The translations under genes and the position numbers were made by a program. The notes beneath the pieces were generated by a model, which saw only the letters and a list, made by a program, of their open reading frames with translations, made no database searches and was not told where the DNA came from. This document shows, piece by piece, positions 7,840-10,911 of a DNA stretch of 10,911 nucleotides (positions within the stretch are counted from its first letter, which is position 1; each line of letters starts with the position of its first letter). The DNA comes from Acephala macrosclerotiorum (lineage: Eukaryota > Ascomycota > Leotiomycetes > Helotiales > Mollisiaceae), in contig MU119978.1 in NCBI GenBank assembly GCA_014904845.1, positions 1 to 10,911 of the forward strand, given 5' to 3'.

Positions 7840-8345
7840 AAATTTTTCGTTTTTATTAATAGTTTATTTACAAACAATAAAAATTTTAATTTTCAAATTA
7901 AATATAAAATTATTTTAATAAATGAACGTTAATTAAACGATAAAAGAATTCGAGATCAAAAGAAATTTTATTTACTATAATTTTATTAAAAGTAAACGCG
8001 TTATTAAAAGTATTTTAATTTTTAAAATATATAATATAATAAAAAAAATCGATATAATAATCGTAATCGAATTTATTATTAATATAATTATTTAATAATT
8101 CGATTTTTTTAAGATTTCAATAATCGTTTATATAGATTTATATTCGTTATACGAGTATTTAATCAAATTAAAAACGATCAAAAAAAAAGTTTTATAATCG
8201 ATATTATAATTTTTTATTAATCGTATAAACGTAAAAAATTACAAAAAATTCAATAAATCAACAATTAAAATAATTCAACGAATATTATAATAAAATTAAT
8301 ATTTAATAAAATTTTAAAAAAAATTCTAAATATGAACTATTTTAA
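7840..8345 (+). pseudogene. Copia RNase H relic and end of polyprotein
   Basis: Degrades the RNA strand during reverse transcription. The first block reads FVFINSLFTNNKNF (from 7846), family FVFTDASFANNKD; catalytic Asp is now Asn at 7858-7860. The second reads IVYIDLYSLYEYLIKLK (8123-8173), family CTDSxSLYxCLVKLG, with Asp GAT at 8135-8137 retained. A frame change near 8190-8197 follows, then IDII at 8197-8208 and SYKRKKLQKIQ (8221-8253), family IDIM and SYERREIxEIxW; a stop at 8254 replaces Trp. A final block from about 8281 to 8340 fits the family's DAMTK...NKAL...TNxLE ending. The original stop codon cannot be placed exactly. Confidence 0.88.
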
Positions 8346-8712
8346 AATTCGAATAAAAAAAAAATTAAAAAAAAAAACTAATAAAAACAATACAAAGAAT
8401 TAAAGAGAATATTTATTAAAAAAAAAATTAAAAAAAAATTAATTTTTATATTATATTTCGAATTTTGTGATTATTTAATTTATAAAATCAAAAAAAAGAA
8501 AATTATTTCAATCTCGACGTTTATAATTTTTAACGAACTTTGAAAACAATATTAATTTACTAGTATTATTTTTAAAATTTAATTATATAATTTTTATATT
8601 GAAATATTAATAAATTTTACGTATAAACGAATTATAATAAAAAAAAAAAATAAAAACATTCTTTTAAATAATTGAATTAAACTAGTTTTTATTACAAAGA
8701 AAAAATTACTAG
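8346..8712 (+). other. 3' untranslated part of the copia element
   Basis: About 370 bases separate the last recognisable RNase H residues from the 3' LTR. No family block is visible. It contains long A runs, scattered non-CpG C and G, and the purine tract next to the LTR. Confidence 0.5.
8696..8705 (+). other. Candidate polypurine tract
   Basis: AAAGAAAAAA-type purine run (8696-8705) seven bases upstream of the 3' LTR, where the plus-strand primer of an LTR element must lie. Original G residues would now be A. The TTACTAG gap before the LTR is longer than usual, so placement is tentative; it agrees with the + orientation from the domains. Confidence 0.35.
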
Positions 8713-8738
8713 TGTAAATACAATATTAGTTTAGTAGT

Positions 8739-8744
8739 CACGTG
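8739..8744. promoter_or_regulatory. CACGTG site in 3' LTR
   Basis: Same hexamer and same position in the LTR as 2693-2698. Both CpA steps of the palindrome have survived independently in the two copies. Confidence 0.4.
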
Positions 8745-8765
8745 CGGCACTAGGCCAGATCGGGA

Positions 8766-8784
8766 CTAGCGCCGCTTGCGCTAG
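8766..8784. repeat. GC hairpin in 3' LTR core
   Basis: CTAGCGC (8766-8772), loop CGCTT, GCGCTAG (8778-8784), identical to the 5' LTR hairpin. Confidence 0.8.
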
Positions 8785-8906
8785 AATTGAGATTATATTT
8801 TTTAATTTTTACGCGTTTATTAAATTTATAATTTATAATCAATTAACGAATTATTTAATTTATTTCGTTTTTAATTTATTATTAATAATAAATATTTCTA
8901 ATTATA

Positions 8907-8911
8907 TTAAT
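8907..8911. repeat. Target-site duplication, right copy (TTAAT)
   Basis: TTAAT follows the 3' LTR end TTATA and matches 2662-2666. The next bases (ATTAATATAAT) contain another TTAAT-like string, so the exact edge has an uncertainty of a few bases. Confidence 0.6.
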
Positions 8912-9689
8912 ATTAATATAATATTTTAATAAATTATTTAAATTTGAAATTTTTTTTTAAATGCGATTAAAACGATATTTTATATAAATTTATTAAAAAA
9001 AAAAACTTTTATTAATCGTTTTATTAAAAAATACGTATATTAATAATAATTTAATCAATTATTAATATTATTAATTATTTTAATTTATAATTTATAATAT
9101 TTATTTAATTTATTATAAATTTTTTAAATAAATTTATTAAATATATATTAAAATATTAAATTATAAAATTAAAAATTATAAAAATTTTAATATATTTTAT
9201 TAAAATTTAAATGTAAATTAATAATTGTATTTTATTCGATTAATTATTAAAATATTAATATTATTTAAAATTTAATCGTAAAATCGATCGATTTAAATAA
9301 AATTTACGCGTATAAAAATATTAATTTAATATGCGAATAATTATATTATTCGATATTAAATAAAAATTTAAATTAAAATATTTAAAAATTAAATAATTTA
9401 ATTAATTAAATATAATTATACAAATATTGTTCGTAATTATTTATAATCGTTCAAAAATCGAAAATTTTAATATTTTTATAAATCGAAATTTATTTATTAA
9501 TTAAATATTAAAAATTTAAATATATAATTATTATATAATACGCACTATTAATAAATCGCTAATATTATTAGTAATTAATTAATATATAATTAATTATTTA
9601 ATATAATATAAAATAATAAAATAAAAACGATTTTTATTTATAAAAAATTTTTAAATTTCGTAATTATTTTTATATCGTTTATTAATAAT

Positions 9690-9715
9690 CGAGAACTCGT
9701 TTTAATTTTCGAGTT
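9690..9715. repeat. Overlapping small inverted repeats around CTCG/CGAG
   Basis: CGAG-AA-CTCG (9690-9699) is a compact palindrome, and AACTCG (9694-9699) also pairs with CGAGTT (9710-9715). Arms are short, so significance is modest. Confidence 0.4.
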
Positions 9716-9794
9716 TAAAAATAAAATATTACGATTTAAAAATATATTTAAATATTTTTTTAATATAATTTATTTTATATAAAAAATTTTATTT

Positions 9795-9831
9795 AATATA
9801 TTAAATAATATTCAATATATTAAATAATATT
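9795..9831 (+). repeat. 19-bp tandem pair
   Basis: AATATATTAAATAATATT occurs at 9795-9812 and 9814-9831, separated by a single C. The copies are identical. Composition is AT-only, but the exact 18-base identity at a 19-base step is clear. Confidence 0.7.
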
Positions 9832-10229
9832 TAAAAATTTAAATAAAATTAAAATTTGCAAAATATAAATTTAAAAAATACTAGATTTAATTTTTATTAA
9901 AATAATTAATTCAAACGAGTTTAAAAGAAAAATTATAATATTTTAAACATTTAAAATTATCATATAATCGAATTTAAAAATATTAAAATTTCGAATATTT
10001 TACGATTTTATTTATTTATTTATTTATTAATTTAATAAATTAATTATAATTAAATTATAAATTAAATTTATATTTGAATTATTTATATTTTTAATTATAA
10101 TTTATTTAAATTAATAATTATTACGTAATTTAAATTGAAATTACGAAATATTATAAATTGGAATTTATATTTATTAAAAAAATTTTATTATTCAATAAAA
10201 TTCATTTTAATAAAAATATAATTAATTAA

Positions 10230-10363
10230 ATTAATTATAATAATTTAATATAAAAAACGAAAATTTTAAAAAATATTCTTTTGAAATTATATATTAAATA
10301 AAGTAATTTAAATTAATCGTAATAATTTAATATAAAAAACGAGAATTTTAAAAAATGTTTTTT
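10230..10363 (+). repeat. 82-bp-period duplication with transition-only differences
   Basis: 10230-10281 and 10312-10363 align without gaps over 52 bases. The differences are TA versus CG in ATTAAT[TA/CG]... at the start, CGAAAA versus CGAGAA, AATATTC versus AATGTTT, and a late base, nearly all C/T or G/A. The second copy keeps some G and CpG lost by the first and the reverse, so the copies decayed separately. Confidence 0.7.
10261..10302 (+). repeat. Dispersed repeat, right-flank copy
   Basis: Partner of 1395-1433, lying between the two units of the 82-bp duplication and overlapping the first. The exact 23-base core is 10280-10302. Confidence 0.45.
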
Positions 10364-10911
10364 TAATATAAAATTTTAATATAAAATTTTTATTAATTTA
10401 TTAATTTATTAAAATTTTAACGACGTTTTACACTTTTTAATATATTAAAAAAACAAATAAAAATTTAATTTTATAATTATTTTTATTAAAAAATTTAATT
10501 TAATATTTTTATTTAAAATTATATATAAAATTATTTTAAAAAATTAAAAAAATTAAAAAATTAAAAAAACTCGTTTAAATTTCGTTTAAATTTTAATTTT
10601 TTTTAATTAATTTTTATAATATATTAAATTTTAAAAATAATATTATATTTTAATTTTATAAATTAAATAATTATAATAAATTAAAAAATAAAATAAAAAT
10701 TATAAATTTTTTAAAAATAATATTTAAATATATATTAATTATTTTATTAAATTTAAAACGTTTATAAATTAATAAATAAAAATAATAATAATAATTAAAA
10801 AATTATATTTAATTTTAATAATAAATTTAATATAAAATAAATTATAATTTATAATATTAATATTTTAATAATTAAAAATTATAAAAAAAATATTTAAATT
10901 ATTATATTTAT

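Larger units (their letters stand above)
2667..8906 (+). mobile_element. Degenerate Ty1/copia LTR retrotransposon (6,240 bp)
   Basis: Two direct repeats, 2667-2874 and 8713-8906, begin with the same TGTAAATAC and bound a 5.84-kb interior; the bases before each TG differ, which sets the edges. The interior, read on + with T allowed for C and A for G, shows protease, integrase, reverse transcriptase and RNase H in that order. Integrase before reverse transcriptase defines Ty1/copia. The polyprotein resembles a fungal copia group in which, from memory of the family, the RT catalytic motif is QTDD rather than YVDD. It is dead: many stops, at least seven frame changes, catalytic residues lost. It keeps more non-CpG C and G than either flank, suggesting insertion into DNA that was already RIP-mutated, followed by RIP of its own. 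Confidence 0.92.
8713..8906 (+). repeat. 3' LTR of the copia element (194 bp)
   Basis: Offset 6,046 from the 5' LTR. It starts TGTAAATAC and ends TTATA before TTAAT. The G+C-rich first 75 bp match the 5' copy with three A/G differences (8737, 8747, 8786). The rest differs by further transitions, lacks 8 bases of the TTTA run, and has a shorter tail. It is slightly less mutated at 8737 and 8747 and slightly more at 8786 and in the AT-rich half. Confidence 0.9.
8912..10911. other. Right flank: AT-only, RIP-degenerated DNA without genes
   Basis: No open reading frame or readable domain on either strand. C and G again survive mostly as CpG; exceptions include ACACT near 10430 and TTGGAA near 10158. 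Short duplications at 9795-9831 and 10230-10363 and a small inverted repeat at 9690-9715 are listed separately. It matches the left flank in texture and is more depleted than the copia interior. Confidence 0.75.

Noticed and set aside
1..10911. Mitochondrial, Plasmodium-like or Neocallimastigomycete AT-rich DNA
   Set aside because: Those genomes do not confine C and G to CpG, and an LTR-bounded copia element with transition-only decay is best explained by RIP in an ascomycete nucleus.

Overview
ORGANISM AND OVERALL CHARACTER. The window is almost pure A+T with no intact gene, and looks like a nuclear heterochromatic block of a filamentous ascomycete (Pezizomycotina) destroyed by repeat-induced point mutation (RIP). 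The residual G+C is almost all CpG. In a hand count of 2041-2640, 18 of 19 C are followed by G and every G I saw is preceded by C, so about 6% G+C. Complete C-to-T loss on both strands with CpG spared points to RIP rather than to an organellar or protist genome. The species cannot be named from this sequence.

LAYOUT. (1) 1-1733: deeply RIP-mutated DNA, no readable gene. (2) 1734-1996: a sharply bounded island of normal composition with inverted ends, probably a solo LTR or MITE-like insertion that arrived after RIP. (3) 1997-2661: deeply mutated DNA with AAT microsatellites. (4) 2667-8906: a complete but dead LTR retrotransposon with LTRs of 208 bp (2667-2874) and 194 bp (8713-8906), flanked by the 5-bp duplication TTAAT (2662-2666 and 8907-8911). 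(5) 8912-10911: deeply mutated DNA with short tandem duplications, one of which resembles a segment of the left flank.

HOW THE PARTS FIT. Reading the + strand of the element while treating T as possible C and A as possible G reveals a Ty1/copia polyprotein in the order protease (about 5070-5450), integrase zinc finger, core and C-terminal part (about 5522-6455), reverse transcriptase (about 6927-7730), RNase H (about 7840-8345). This fixes class and orientation. Gag should occupy 2875 to about 5050 but I could not recognise it. At least seven reading-frame changes occur, the best-placed ones in A/T homopolymers. The integrase catalytic Glu reads Lys, one Asp of the reverse-transcriptase DD pair reads Asn, and Trp/Gln codons read as stops, all RIP-type changes.

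AGE LAYERS (inference). The flanks are most depleted, the copia interior less so, the first ~75 bp of each LTR barely mutated, and the 1734-1996 island not at all. This suggests copia inserted into already mutated DNA, was itself mutated, and the small island came last. I found no tRNA, rRNA, CRISPR array or functional coding sequence.
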